A stretch of 64,000 nucleotides of DNA from Prevotella sp. (lineage in GTDB: Bacteria; Bacteroidota; Bacteroidia; Bacteroidales; Bacteroidaceae): contig JAILEG010000005.1 of the NCBI GenBank assembly GCA_024688365.1, forward strand, positions 1 through 64,000, given 5' to 3'. The position numbers were made by a program, and so were the translations under genes. Under the pieces are notes generated by a model. The model ran no database searches, had not been told where the DNA came from, and saw nothing but the letters and a program-made list of their open reading frames with translations. Below, piece after piece: positions 34,826 through 44,271 of this stretch. How positions within the stretch are numbered: the stretch's first letter is position 1; each line of letters opens with the position of its first letter.

Positions 34826-35281
34826 ATGAACAGAAGTGAAGAAGGCCTGCAGTCGTTAGGCGCTAAGACCAAATACAGTATGGATTACGCACCGGAAGTG
34901 CTGGAGACATTCGTCAACAAGCATCCGGGCAATGATTATTGGGTACGGTTCAACTGTCCCGAGTTCACAAGTCTCTGCCCGATTACCGGGCAGCCGGACT
35001 TTGCCGAGATACGCATCTCATACGTGCCGGGCGAGCGGATGGTGGAGAGCAAGAGCCTGAAGCTCTATCTGTTCAGCTTCCGCAATCATGGTGACTTCCA
35101 TGAGGACTGCGTGAACATCATCATGAAGGACCTCATCCACCTGATGGATCCCAAGTATATTGAGGTGACGGGCATCTTCACGCCACGTGGCGGTATCAGC
35201 ATATACCCCTATGCCAACTACGGCCGAAAGGGTACGAAATATGAGCAACTGGCTGAGCACCGCTTTATGAACCACGAGTAG
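34826..35281 (+). CDS. queF: NADPH-dependent 7-cyano-7-deazaguanine (preQ0) reductase
   Basis: 151 residues, the short unimodular QueF type. It reduces preQ0 to preQ1 in queuosine synthesis. Catalytic Cys in [17 protein letters not shown]; QueF motif [20 protein letters not shown]; conserved [16 protein letters not shown]. Cytoplasmic. Second gene of the operon, followed by an intrinsic terminator. Confidence 0.96.
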   Translation: MNRSEEGLQSLGAKTKYSMDYAPEVLETFVNKHPGNDYWVRFNCPEFTSLCPITGQPDFAEIRISYVPGERMVESKSLKLYLFSFRNHGDFHEDCVNIIMKDLIHLMDPKYIEVTGIFTPRGGISIYPYANYGRKGTKYEQLAEHRFMNHE

Positions 35282-35313
35282 ACTGACGGACTTCAGTTGT
35301 CCTTATGATGCAG

Positions 35314-35360
35314 CATCCCGATTTCCTTTTGTGCAGAGGAAGTCGGGATGTTGTTTTTTA
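35314..35360 (+). terminator. Intrinsic terminator of the yhhQ-queF operon
   Basis: 13-bp stem CATCCCGATTTCC / GGAAGTCGGGATG (one G-T pair) with an 11-base loop, followed by TTGTTTTTTA. Confidence 0.85.
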
Positions 35361-35483
35361 GGGGAGTAGGGGTGGGAAGAGCCCGCCTTCCATCTTGCAT
35401 GGCCAGCTGTAAGAGTCCGAACGGTGTGGAGTTGTATTCCTTTTGGGCAGGAGCTTGCCCCATACTTGTGTACCTATGGAATG

Positions 35484-35547
35484 AATACTTATCGAGAAGT
35501 ATTAGAATACTTTGGCTGCAATACTCCAGTACTTCACGTGAAGTATT
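35484..35547. repeat. Tri-palindromic intergenic repeat, copy C
   Basis: Units start at 35484, 35506 and 35528 (exact 22-base steps). Outer units AATACTTATCGAGAAGTATT and AGTACTTCACGTGAAGTATT are near-perfect palindromes. The middle unit in reverse reads AGTATTGCAGCCAAAGTATT, the asymmetric type. Confidence 0.87.
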
Positions 35548-35666
35548 CTGCAGTTCGGCAGGTTCTTTGTCAGAGATGGTTCTGTCCGGCAGTTTTATCC
35601 GTCTGCTGTTTATTTTAACTCTCTGTCTGTCTGCGCCGGTCTGACGCAAAAGTTTGGATGTTTTTC

Positions 35667-35697
35667 TTGTCACTTTGCTCTTAATTTACTAAATTTG
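35667..35697 (+). promoter_or_regulatory. Promoter of the MuiA-type gene
   Basis: CTTG (about 35666-35669), about 20 bases, then TAAATTTG (35690-35697). It overlaps the first codons of the longest reading frame, so the downstream ATG at 35776 is the likely start. Confidence 0.6.
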
Positions 35698-35775
35698 CCG
35701 CAGCAAGCAGCCACGGTATGCCCTGTGTGGGATTCCGTTCCTGTTGGCAGAAAAAACAGAATCAAAATCTTGAAT

Positions 35776-37680
35776 ATGGAAAAACTTAACAACACCTTCT
35801 GTGCCTTTTTCCTGGGACTGTCGCTCTTTGTCACAACGGCCTCGCAGGCGCAGAGTCATCTCGTGCCAGCGGTTGACAGAGTGACAATCTTCACAAATGG
35901 CGCACAGGTGAACCGACATCAGACGGTGACAGTGCCTGCTGGCCGGCACACCTTCAGTTTCACGGGACTGTCGCCCTACCTTGACATCAGCACGTTGCAG
36001 GTGAGAGCTGGCGGCCCGGTGACAATCCTTGGAGTGAGTCATCGCTTTGCACACCCTGACAGCTTGATGCTGACAGGAAAGGTGCGCCAGGAGGCTGCAC
36101 GGCTGAAGAGTGCCCGGCAGAAAGTGGATGAGCTTAAGGCCCAGCGCAAGGTTCTCCTGTCACAGCTGGACATGGTGAAGACCAACTGCTCCGTCGCCTC
36201 CCGCACCGTTGCCACTCCCTTGGAGGGCATCAAGCAGCTCAACCAGTACTACTATGACGAAATGATGGCTGTCAACAAGCGCATCATCGCCCTTGATAAT
36301 GACGAGGCATTGGCAAACGAGGTGCTGTCAAGGCAGCAGGCACGCTATGACTCTGTGGCTGGCATCAAGATGAAACGCTTCACGGTGGTTGACGTGACGG
36401 TGGAGAGCAGGCGGACGGCACAGACCGACTTTTCCTTCTCCTATTATCTGGGCGGTGCCTCCTGGATGCCTTCCTATGATATTCGCTCAACCAAAAGCGA
36501 CGGGCCTATCCTCCTCACTTACAAAGCCAGCATCACGCAGAACACCAATGAGGATTGGGTCAACGTGCCTGTCACCCTCTCTTCAGCCAACCCCAACAGA
36601 AGCAACGTGGTGCCAGACCTGCGCACCTATTGGCTCGACTACGGTCAGCCTGCGCCTGTCTATGAGTTCGGCGTTGACAACAACCGTGTGTCCGGTGTCG
36701 TCAGGTCGGATGATGGCGAGCCTGTCATAGGTGCATCTGTCCGTGTTGCCGGGACTACTATCGGTACGGTGACGGATGTTGACGGACGCTACCAGCTGAC
36801 TCTCCCAACCGGCAACCGTAAGCTGGAAGTTGCCTACATAGGTTACGAGACGGAGCAGAAGGAAGCCAACGGAAGTACGCTCAACTTCACGCTGAAGGAA
36901 GATGGGCGCAGCCTGCAAGAGGTGGTTGTCATGGGCTATGGGGGCAAACGGAAGCGTGCGCTCAAGGAAATGGAGAAAGCTGATGAGCCTGTTGCCGAAG
37001 TGGTTAGCGACATGCAGGCTGGAGTAGAGGTTGAGGATGATAATGCCTTGGAGGTCAAGTCGGCCGCAGCGAAGTTCGGATATGAATATGCCATAGAGCA
37101 GCCGCTCACCATTCATTCGGACAACAAGCCGGTAAGCTGTCAGATTAAAAAATATGAGTTGCCTGCCACCTATTCCTATAAGGTGGTTCCGAAGATTGAC
37201 AAGGATGCCTTCCTCATGGCTGATGTCACGGGATGGCGCAGTCTGAACCTGACGGAGGGAGAGGCTACGGTGTACTTTGACAACAGTTATGTGGGCACCA
37301 CCATCTTTACTCCGGACCAGCAGAGTGACACGCTCCACCTGTCAATGGGACGTGACAATGGAATCCATGTGGAGCGGAAACTGATAAAGGCTGACACATC
37401 GCATAAATTCCTGGGCGGCAGCCAGTCGCAGACGAAGGACTGGCAGATCAGCATCCGCAACAGCAGAAACGAGCGGGTCAGCCTCCGTGTCTATGACCAG
37501 ATTCCCGTCTCCCGTAACTCTGACATCACTGTCACGCCTACGGAGCTGGGCAATGGCGAGTATGACAGCAAGACGGGTGAGGTGATGTGGACACTCAGTC
37601 TTGCCCCAGGCGAGCAGAAGGTCATCAGTCTGGCTTATCAGGTGAAGTACCCGCGTAGCCGCAGTCTTGACGTGGAATGA
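35776..37680 (+). CDS. MuiA-type (DUF4139/DUF4140) protein with inserted carboxypeptidase-like domain
   Basis: 634 residues from ATG at 35776. Signal peptide (FFLGLSLFVTTASQAQ). DUF4140 region (about 27-130: VTIFTNGAQVNRHQTVTVPAG) with a coiled helix (RQEAARLKSARQKVDELKAQ). DUF4139 follows (YLGGASWMPSYDIRS; ITQNTNEDWVNVPVTLSSANP) and resumes at the C-terminus (LPATYSYKVVPKIDKDAFL to the end). Between these lies a domain (about 305-395) that looks like the SusC N-terminal domain: VSGVVRSDDGEPVIGASVRV, GTTIGTVTDVDGRYQLTLP, AYIGYETE, LQEVVVMGYG. Secreted or envelope protein; function unknown. Confidence 0.85.
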   Translation: MEKLNNTFCAFFLGLSLFVTTASQAQSHLVPAVDRVTIFTNGAQVNRHQTVTVPAGRHTFSFTGLSPYLDISTLQVRAGGPVTILGVSHRFAHPDSLMLTGKVRQEAARLKSARQKVDELKAQRKVLLSQLDMVKTNCSVASRTVATPLEGIKQLNQYYYDEMMAVNKRIIALDNDEALANEVLSRQQARYDSVAGIKMKRFTVVDVTVESRRTAQTDFSFSYYLGGASWMPSYDIRSTKSDGPILLTYKASITQNTNEDWVNVPVTLSSANPNRSNVVPDLRTYWLDYGQPAPVYEFGVDNNRVSGVVRSDDGEPVIGASVRVAGTTIGTVTDVDGRYQLTLPTGNRKLEVAYIGYETEQKEANGSTLNFTLKEDGRSLQEVVVMGYGGKRKRALKEMEKADEPVAEVVSDMQAGVEVEDDNALEVKSAAAKFGYEYAIEQPLTIHSDNKPVSCQIKKYELPATYSYKVVPKIDKDAFLMADVTGWRSLNLTEGEATVYFDNSYVGTTIFTPDQQSDTLHLSMGRDNGIHVERKLIKADTSHKFLGGSQSQTKDWQISIRNSRNERVSLRVYDQIPVSRNSDITVTPTELGNGEYDSKTGEVMWTLSLAPGEQKVISLAYQVKYPRSRSLDVE

Positions 37681-37705
37681 GCAAGCCGCAGGCAGATTAT
37701 TCCTG

Positions 37706-37749
37706 AGTACCTCAGCTGTAATGCTTAAAGTGTTTCAGCTGAGGTACTT
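37706..37749. repeat. Palindromic intergenic repeat, copy D (two units)
   Basis: Two units start at 37706 and 37729. AGTACCTCAGCTG at the left and CAGCTGAGGTACT at the right are perfect 13-base inverted copies, so the whole element can also fold as one hairpin. It has one unit less than the other copies. Confidence 0.75.
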
Positions 37750-37877
37750 CTTTTTAGTACTGGAATTGCGTGTGGCTGACACTTCTTATTTTGTCAATCT
37801 CTTATGCTATCTTCTCATAAGTCCTTTCTTCATAGCTTTTTACATCAGAGTAGTTTTCCCCGGTGATGACTTTTTCT

Positions 37878-37885
37878 TATCTTTG
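37878..37885 (+). promoter_or_regulatory. -7 box of the GH30-like gene
   Basis: TATCTTTG with a TTTTC about 19 bases upstream, 78 bases before the start codon. Confidence 0.55.
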
Positions 37886-37963
37886 CAGCCTATACTTCCG
37901 CAGCAGGAGGTATCTTTCTGACAGGCCTATAAATAGGTTACTAACAAACTAAACACTTAGACG

Positions 37964-39799
37964 ATGAGAAGAATTTGCAAAACGCTGTTTCTGTCATTGG
38001 GACTTCTTATGGCAGCCGACAGCATGGCACAGACAGAAATGATGGCATGGGGAAACCTTAACGGCATCCGTGTTGACGGTCAGTTGCTTCCTTTGGAGAC
38101 GGCTGTGGGCGTGGGTGAGCTGCGGGAAGGACATCTCAACGGATGGACAAGCGGCATGGAACGTCAGCTGTCCACTTATCACCGTGATGCTGAACGCCAG
38201 ATTGTGACCATGAGCCAAGGGGGCTATGCCTTCACACTGACAGCTGAGGACAAAGTCGTGGGACATGACGGGACTGTTGGCAGCATGACCTATAAGGTGG
38301 TGGTGAGGGCTGATGGAACAGGTAAGGGGAAGCCCTACCTCGTCCTGCGAAGCCCTTTGTTCAAGGAGATGGCTGGCCGCCAGCTGCTCATGCTTGACGA
38401 GTCAGTATCAGGAACGCTGCAGGTGAGCCGCCAGGTGCCCCTCGTCCGGCAGGGAAACACGCTCTATCTGCCGTTGATGGCCGACAATGGCAACCCGAAG
38501 GCTGACTCTCTCCAGTTTGAGCTTGACTTTTTCCCTCGGGTAAAGCATGAAGCAGCCCGGCTGACAGTAGACCTCACGGAGCGCGGGACACGCTTTTCCG
38601 GTATCGGTGGAAACTTCCGTTTGCAGAATGAGAAAAACGATCCCAAGGTGATTGACTATTGTCTGGAGAACCTGAACGTGAGCTATGGGCGCGTGGAACT
38701 GCCCTGGCGCGATTTTGAGCCTTCGCTGAGACAGCAGCAGCCAGGAGTCAGCAAGGTAAGCAAATCCATGCTGATGGCGCAGCGCCTGTATAAGAAAGGG
38801 ATGCCCGTGATACTCAGCTGCTGGTTCCCTCCACAGTGGGCACTGAGCAAGACTGACCGTTTCCCAGAACGGAATGGCGTGAAGGCACTGGAGCTGGACA
38901 AGGCCCGGAAAAGCGAGATCTTCCGTTCGCTTGCCGACTATATGGTCTATTGCAAGCGGAATTACGGTGTGGAGTTTGAGGCTTTCTCGTTCAATGAGAG
39001 CGATATAGGCATTGATGTCATCTTCACACCGGCCGAGCATGCAGCCTTCATCCGTGACTTCGGTGCCTACATGGCGAAGCGGGGACTCAAGACGAAGCTC
39101 CTTCTCGGTGACAACTCTGATGCCACCACACTCAGCTTCCTTGCTGACGGACTGCGTGACAAGGCAGCACGGCGGTACGTGTCGGCTGTGTCGTTCCACT
39201 CATGGCGTGGCTGTGATGACAAGACGCTGCTGTCATGGAGGCAGGCGGCAGAGCAGATAGGCAGGCCGTTGCTGGTGGGCGAGGGAAGCACTGATGCCCA
39301 GGCATGGCGTTACCCGGAGATCTTCAAGGAGGAGTCATTCGCTCTGCATGAGATAGAATTGTATGTCCGTATGCTTTCCGTGGCCCATCCGAAGAGTATC
39401 CTGCAGTGGCAGTATACCTCAGACTATTCCCTGCTGTGGGGTGACGGCATCTATGGCTCCACTGGCAAGCTGCGTCCGACGCAGCGTTTCTGGAACCTGA
39501 AGCAGCTGTCAGCCGTAGGGGGCGGTGCCGAATATGTCGGTGTGAGCTGCAAGGACAGTCAGCTGACAGCGGTAGCCCTTGATGATGCAAGACGGCACAG
39601 GCTGGTTCTCCATGTTGTCAACACCTCTTCCTCAAGGCCATTTGAGGTTGACGGGTTGCCCCAGAGTGCCAAGACGGCTGCCGTAATGGTCACTAATGCC
39701 CACGACAGCATGCTGGCGGGCCAGGCAAGTGTCAGTGGTGGAAAGCTGCGTGTAGAGCTGCCTGCGGTGAGTTTCGTGACCCTAAAGATAGAATACTGA
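37964..39799 (+). CDS. GH30-like glycoside hydrolase
   Basis: 611 residues. Signal peptide (SLGLLMAADSMAQ), an N-terminal beta-rich domain of about 190 residues, then a clan-A barrel starting TRFSGIGGNFRLQNEKND. Acid/base Glu in FSFNESDIGI (about 343) and nucleophile Glu in PLLVGEGSTDAQAW (about 439). The C-terminal beta-domain (about 520-611) ends SFVTLKIEY, as in GH30-type enzymes. Substrate unknown. Stands alone without SusC/D. Confidence 0.82.
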   Translation: MRRICKTLFLSLGLLMAADSMAQTEMMAWGNLNGIRVDGQLLPLETAVGVGELREGHLNGWTSGMERQLSTYHRDAERQIVTMSQGGYAFTLTAEDKVVGHDGTVGSMTYKVVVRADGTGKGKPYLVLRSPLFKEMAGRQLLMLDESVSGTLQVSRQVPLVRQGNTLYLPLMADNGNPKADSLQFELDFFPRVKHEAARLTVDLTERGTRFSGIGGNFRLQNEKNDPKVIDYCLENLNVSYGRVELPWRDFEPSLRQQQPGVSKVSKSMLMAQRLYKKGMPVILSCWFPPQWALSKTDRFPERNGVKALELDKARKSEIFRSLADYMVYCKRNYGVEFEAFSFNESDIGIDVIFTPAEHAAFIRDFGAYMAKRGLKTKLLLGDNSDATTLSFLADGLRDKAARRYVSAVSFHSWRGCDDKTLLSWRQAAEQIGRPLLVGEGSTDAQAWRYPEIFKEESFALHEIELYVRMLSVAHPKSILQWQYTSDYSLLWGDGIYGSTGKLRPTQRFWNLKQLSAVGGGAEYVGVSCKDSQLTAVALDDARRHRLVLHVVNTSSSRPFEVDGLPQSAKTAAVMVTNAHDSMLAGQASVSGGKLRVELPAVSFVTLKIEY

Positions 39800-39919
39800 T
39801 GGGACAATCATGTTCCCTGCAAAGGCTGGTGGAACGACAGCGGTGGCTGTTGTTCCATCAGCCTTGTTGATATTCAGGCTTTCAGAACGCTGTTTCCCGT
39901 TTAAAATCCTCATCGTGGC

Positions 39920-39950
39920 TTGTCTCATGCAGGTATTTTTCTTATCTTTG
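39920..39950 (+). promoter_or_regulatory. Promoter of the patatin-like gene
   Basis: CTTG (39919-39922), 20 bases, then TATCTTTG (39943-39950). It lies inside the long upstream frame (from 39810), so translation must start after it, at 39966 or 39969. Confidence 0.75.
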
Positions 39951-39965
39951 CGGAAAATACTTGTA

Positions 39966-42302
39966 ATGATGAAAGCTGAAGTCTCTATTCCTAAAGGTGT
40001 GAGGGCCTGTTCCCTGTGTCGGTTTCTCGTTCTTCTTCTGGCCGTATTCTGTGTTCCGGCAGACGGCTTCCCGCAGTCAGCATCCCGCAAGAAGGTGGCT
40101 GTGGTGCTGAGCGGAGGAGGTGCAAAGGGCATGGCGCACATCGGGGTGCTTCGTGTCCTGGAACGGGCAGGGATTCCTGTGGATATAGTCACAGGCACGT
40201 CAATGGGCAGCCTTGTGGGGGGACTGTATGCCATAGGCTATACGGCAGACCAGCTCGACTCCATCGTCAGCTCGCAGGACTGGTCGATGCTGCTGTCGGA
40301 CAAGTCGGACCTGACTCATCAGAGCATTGATGAGCGGCGGAAGCAGAACACGTATGTCATCTCACGCGAGCTCTCGCTGAGGGGCAACAGTCTTGCCGAG
40401 ACGGGCGGATTCATCCAGGGCAGGAATCTGTCACTGCTCTTCTCACAGCTGACGACAGGATATCGTGACTCCATGGACTTCAATCGTCTGCCCATCCCGT
40501 TTGCCTGTGTGGCAACTGACATCATGGACAATTCGGAGGTTGACTGGCATAGTGGCGTGCTGGCTGAGGCAATGCGCTCGTCCATGTCAATCCCTGGTGC
40601 GTTTGCTCCGGTGCGGAAGGGCAACCGTGTGCTGGTTGACGGTGGGCTGCGCAACAATTTCCCGGTTGACCTGGCACGGCGGATGGGAGCCGATTATGTC
40701 ATCGGTGTCACGCTGCAAGGGCCTGAGGCTGTGGCTGATGACATAACAAACGGAGGAGCAGTGCTGAACCAGATTATCTCAGTGAACTGCAAGAACAAGT
40801 TTGAGGAGAACATGGCGGCAACGGATATCCTCATCCAGTGCAATACGGAGGGGTATGGGGTCGCCAGCTTTTTTCCTCGTGCTGTTGACACATTGATTGT
40901 GCGCGGCGAGCAGGCTGCCATGAGCCACTGGGATGATCTGATGGAGCTGAAGCGTCAGCTGGGGCTTCCGGCTGACTATCATCCGCGGCATGAGGCTGTA
41001 CACCACGTTCCGGGTGTACCTAAGGTGATGCGGCTGAACAGGATAGAATTTGATAATGTGACACCTCGTGATGCCGGTTATCTTATGCGTAAGTTCAATC
41101 TAAGGCGGAAGAAGTATATCACGGTGGCTGATGTTGACCAGATTGTCTCGGCCATGCGTGTCAATCTTTTCTATACGGATGCCGACAGCTATTATGAATC
41201 AGTGGCAGAGGCAGATGGAACTTACAACGTGCGTATCGTGGCGAAGAGCAGGAAACAGAGTCAGGTGAACCTCGGTGTGCGTGCCGATATAGAGGAGATA
41301 GTCGCCTTTCAGGGGAATGGTGTCCTCCAGTTCCGCACAAAGATGCCTATGAATGTCGAGGCAACGCTCCGTCTGGGCAAGCGTATCATGGCACGGGGCG
41401 AGCTGAACCTGACACCGTGGACGTTTGGTAAACTGTCGTTCGCCTACACCTTCCGTCATAATGATATCAATATCTATGAGCAGGGACACCGGGAATACAA
41501 TACGACCTACAATCAGCACACCGTGCAGCTGAACCTCTTTGACTTCAATATCCGTAACTTCAATGTCAAGATAGGTTCTCGGTTTGACTATTACAACTAC
41601 AGTGGCCTGCTCGTCAATACCAGGCGTGAGCCGATAGCTGACCATCCTGACCACCAGCATCTTGTTGACTATCATGGCGAGGTGAACTATGATTCTGAGA
41701 ATGAATGGAATTTCCCTTCTCGTGGAGTGCGTTTCAGCAGCTCATACCGTTACGTGACTTCTAACTTCGTTGGCTATCAGGGGCACGTTGGTTTCTCTGT
41801 CGTTGGAGCCTATTGGCGTATGAGCTTCCCCCTGTCCAGCCGTCTCATCTTTCAGCCGATGGTCTACGGAAGACTACTGTTCGGTCATACGGACGAGAGA
41901 ATACCCGCCGCTGCTGAACCTTCAGCAACGACGGAGCGCAACCTCACTCCCTCGGCCCTACGCACGTTCGTTGGCGGCAGCTGGTTCAGTCACTACCTTG
42001 ACAACTTGCAGCAGATGCCCTTTGCAGGGGTGGGCTATACGGAGGAGGTGGAAAACAAGTTCCTTGCCCTGCAGCTGCGGCTCCAGCAGCGCATCGCCAC
42101 GAACAACTATATCCTTCTGAAGGCAGCCTCATACGTTGATGGACATGACTTCAGCAATCTCTTCGACCATACACCGAAGTTAGGTATTCAGCTTGCCTAT
42201 TATTATAATGTGAGCTTCCTCGGCCCGGTCGGTGCCTCCATTGGCTATTCAACAAAGACGCATAAGCCGAGTTTCTATATTAATATCGGCTATGAGTTCT
42301 AA
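39966..42302 (+). CDS. Patatin-like phospholipase with outer-membrane barrel (type Vd-like)
   Basis: 778 residues from ATG at 39966. Signal peptide (FLVLLLAVFCVPADG). Patatin domain: VVLSGGGAKGMAHIGVL (oxyanion hole), GTSMGSLVGG (catalytic Ser about 79) and VDGGLRNNFP (catalytic Asp about 225). A POTRA-like linker (about 350-430) and a C-terminal 16-strand-type barrel ending FYINIGYEF follow. The passenger is presumably exported through its own barrel and acts on lipids at the surface. The next gene overlaps its last 11 bases. Confidence 0.9.
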   Translation: MMKAEVSIPKGVRACSLCRFLVLLLAVFCVPADGFPQSASRKKVAVVLSGGGAKGMAHIGVLRVLERAGIPVDIVTGTSMGSLVGGLYAIGYTADQLDSIVSSQDWSMLLSDKSDLTHQSIDERRKQNTYVISRELSLRGNSLAETGGFIQGRNLSLLFSQLTTGYRDSMDFNRLPIPFACVATDIMDNSEVDWHSGVLAEAMRSSMSIPGAFAPVRKGNRVLVDGGLRNNFPVDLARRMGADYVIGVTLQGPEAVADDITNGGAVLNQIISVNCKNKFEENMAATDILIQCNTEGYGVASFFPRAVDTLIVRGEQAAMSHWDDLMELKRQLGLPADYHPRHEAVHHVPGVPKVMRLNRIEFDNVTPRDAGYLMRKFNLRRKKYITVADVDQIVSAMRVNLFYTDADSYYESVAEADGTYNVRIVAKSRKQSQVNLGVRADIEEIVAFQGNGVLQFRTKMPMNVEATLRLGKRIMARGELNLTPWTFGKLSFAYTFRHNDINIYEQGHREYNTTYNQHTVQLNLFDFNIRNFNVKIGSRFDYYNYSGLLVNTRREPIADHPDHQHLVDYHGEVNYDSENEWNFPSRGVRFSSSYRYVTSNFVGYQGHVGFSVVGAYWRMSFPLSSRLIFQPMVYGRLLFGHTDERIPAAAEPSATTERNLTPSALRTFVGGSWFSHYLDNLQQMPFAGVGYTEEVENKFLALQLRLQQRIATNNYILLKAASYVDGHDFSNLFDHTPKLGIQLAYYYNVSFLGPVGASIGYSTKTHKPSFYINIGYEF

Positions 42303-43308
42303 ACGGATTGTTCTTGCAACCTTATGCCTGCATCTGGTGTTTATGGTGTTTTGGGTGGTGGGACTGCTGTTCTCATTGGGCGACAGCATCCTGCATCCAA
42401 CTTTCAGCAGAGTCTTATTCTATGGAGCAGCCTGCACATCGGTGTCGTGGCTCTTTCTGTTTGGATGGATTGTGGATCAGGTTGCAAGCCGTAACAAGCC
42501 CGTTGCCGTCTTATTGATAGTGTTTTTCCTTGGGCTCAGTGCTTTAGGCTCTTTTGTCTTTATATTCGTCTTCAGTCTCTTTGCTCCCAAAGATATATGG
42601 TATGAGGATGGCAGGCACATGGTGACCAGTGGTGAAGCGACTACCCGTTGTTTTTATGTGTATGAAAAGCATGGTCTGACCAATCGGATAAAAGACAAGT
42701 ACATGATCTCGCCTTCCTTGGATGTAAATTCAGCCAGATGGATGTTCTATGACCGTCTTGGAGTGATGATTGCACAGTCGGACAATGCTTTGTTCCACGG
42801 TGATGCGGAGCCTTCAAAGGTTTATAACCTATATATTACGGACAGCATTGCATTAAGAAAATATCAAAGGGAGACAACTTTGTTATATAAATCGCTGATT
42901 CAGAAGGAGGGACGTTACCTTGTGTCAGGTGAGATAACCTATCAGGCAGAGCATCCTTCGCCCAGTTATACGTTTGAATATGACACGAAGACACATGCAG
43001 TAGTGACTGGAGGGGATGATGGGAGGCAGGCTCGGCCCATAGTCTTGTCAGAGGCTGCCAATGACAGTGTCATTGCTGCCATACTGCGGTGTCCTGATGG
43101 GGTGTCAACTGCCGAAGACACGTCTTATGGAGAGGGGCAGTTCTGTATCCGGCTGGAAGTGAACGGAAGATTGCTGTTGGATATCTATGGCAGTGACATC
43201 TGCAAGTTGCCACGTGATTTCCTGCAGCTTATCCGTCTGTTGGCAGAAGGGTCAGAACAGGGGAGGAATATTCTGAAAAAAGACAGGGAGACCTTCTTCC
43301 CCTCATAG
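42292..43308 (+). CDS. Hypothetical membrane protein overlapping the patatin gene
   Basis: 338 residues from ATG at 42292 (MSSKRIVLATLCLHL), overlapping the patatin stop by 11 bases, so co-translated. Three hydrophobic segments in the first 100 residues (LVFMVFWVVGLLFSL; VLFYGAACTSVSWLFLFGWI; LLIVFFLGLSALGSFVFIFV). A periplasmic domain of about 235 residues follows with no recognised motif. Function unknown. Confidence 0.72.
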   Translation: MSSKRIVLATLCLHLVFMVFWVVGLLFSLGDSILHPTFSRVLFYGAACTSVSWLFLFGWIVDQVASRNKPVAVLLIVFFLGLSALGSFVFIFVFSLFAPKDIWYEDGRHMVTSGEATTRCFYVYEKHGLTNRIKDKYMISPSLDVNSARWMFYDRLGVMIAQSDNALFHGDAEPSKVYNLYITDSIALRKYQRETTLLYKSLIQKEGRYLVSGEITYQAEHPSPSYTFEYDTKTHAVVTGGDDGRQARPIVLSEAANDSVIAAILRCPDGVSTAEDTSYGEGQFCIRLEVNGRLLLDIYGSDICKLPRDFLQLIRLLAEGSEQGRNILKKDRETFFPS

Positions 43309-43314
43309 GGCTGT

Positions 43315-44130
43315 TTACTTCTTGATTGTGTCCTTGGCAGCAGCCTTCACCGCAGCCTCCTGAGCCTTTCGGTTAGCCTCCATGGCACTTGCCTTGCGGT
43401 GATACTGCATGACCTTCTTACCGAAGAGGGCTGCCATAGAGTCAGCGGAAAGGAAACGCATGGAGCCTGCATCAAATCCAATGGAGTCTTTCGGGATGCG
43501 CTTGCCCTGTTCGTCAATAGTGTCCTTGTAGATATAGAGCCAGCCGTTATAGATGTGCCAACCTGTGTAGACGGTCACCTTCGGGTATTCCACAGGGCTC
43601 TCGTCCTCCAGTGTGTTCGCCTTCATGACATAACCCACGGGAGAAGCCTGGTTATAGCTCTTCAGTGTGAAGCCGTATTCACGGGGAATGAAAAGGGCGG
43701 CTTTCATAGAGTCTGACATCTCAGCCATGATTTCTTCCTCCGTCTTGGTAGGGTTCGGCTTCAGCTTCGGCACCACTTGGAATGTCCATGTCCCCTTCAT
43801 CTGCTCCAGGTCGATGACCATTTCTGCCTCATACGGGTCTATGGGGTTGGGTAGGATAGCCAGCTCGTCTCCAATCTCGGGATTACCGTATACTTTTCCA
43901 TTGCGCTTAGCTGTGACAATATCAAATTTTATAGGGTCTCCTCCCTCATTTGGCAGGAATACGATGACCGAGTCAGAGCATCCGTCACATGCCAGGCCGT
44001 AGCGGGTCTTGTCGCCTTTCAGGCGCACTTCCTTGTCAATGGTCCCCCGGTCGCCCGTGCTTGCTGTGTCATAGCAGGCTCCAAGCATCAAGGTGGAGAG
44101 GAGAATAAGGAGAAAAGAGATTTTCTTCAT
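43315..44130 (-). CDS. Hypothetical lipoprotein
   Basis: 271 residues from ATG at 44128-44130 (MKKISFLLILLSTLMLGACYD). A lipobox LGAC places the mature N-terminus at Cys 19. A beta-rich body with conserved-looking stretches (DEVRLKGDKTRYGLACDGCSD-like N-terminal region; GWHIYNGWLYIYKDT) is followed by an Ala/Lys helical tail. Not assignable to a family. A TATCTTTG box (44148-44155 as CAAAGATA) precedes it. Confidence 0.8.
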   Translation of the reverse strand: MKKISFLLILLSTLMLGACYDTASTGDRGTIDKEVRLKGDKTRYGLACDGCSDSVIVFLPNEGGDPIKFDIVTAKRNGKVYGNPEIGDELAILPNPIDPYEAEMVIDLEQMKGTWTFQVVPKLKPNPTKTEEEIMAEMSDSMKAALFIPREYGFTLKSYNQASPVGYVMKANTLEDESPVEYPKVTVYTGWHIYNGWLYIYKDTIDEQGKRIPKDSIGFDAGSMRFLSADSMAALFGKKVMQYHRKASAMEANRKAQEAAVKAAAKDTIKK

Positions 44131-44271
44131 GTATTTACTTTTAGACTGCAAAGATAGTCAATTATTGCAAAAAATATTGTCAGTCAGCCGTTTTTTGGAA
44201 ATTTTTATCTAATTTTGCACGTCAGATTGCACACTTGCAATCCGTCATTTAGATAACAATAAAAATCATAT

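Larger units (their letters stand above)
35361..35775. other. Intergenic region between queF and the MuiA-type gene
   Basis: No gene. It carries repeat copy C (35484-35547) and a promoter at 35667-35697 (TTG, 20-base spacer, TAAATTTG) for the next gene. Confidence 0.6.

Noticed and set aside
31374..39799. Polysaccharide-utilization locus around GH9 and GH30-like genes
   Set aside because: No SusC/SusD pair, regulators or further glycosidases; the two genes are separated by unrelated operons.
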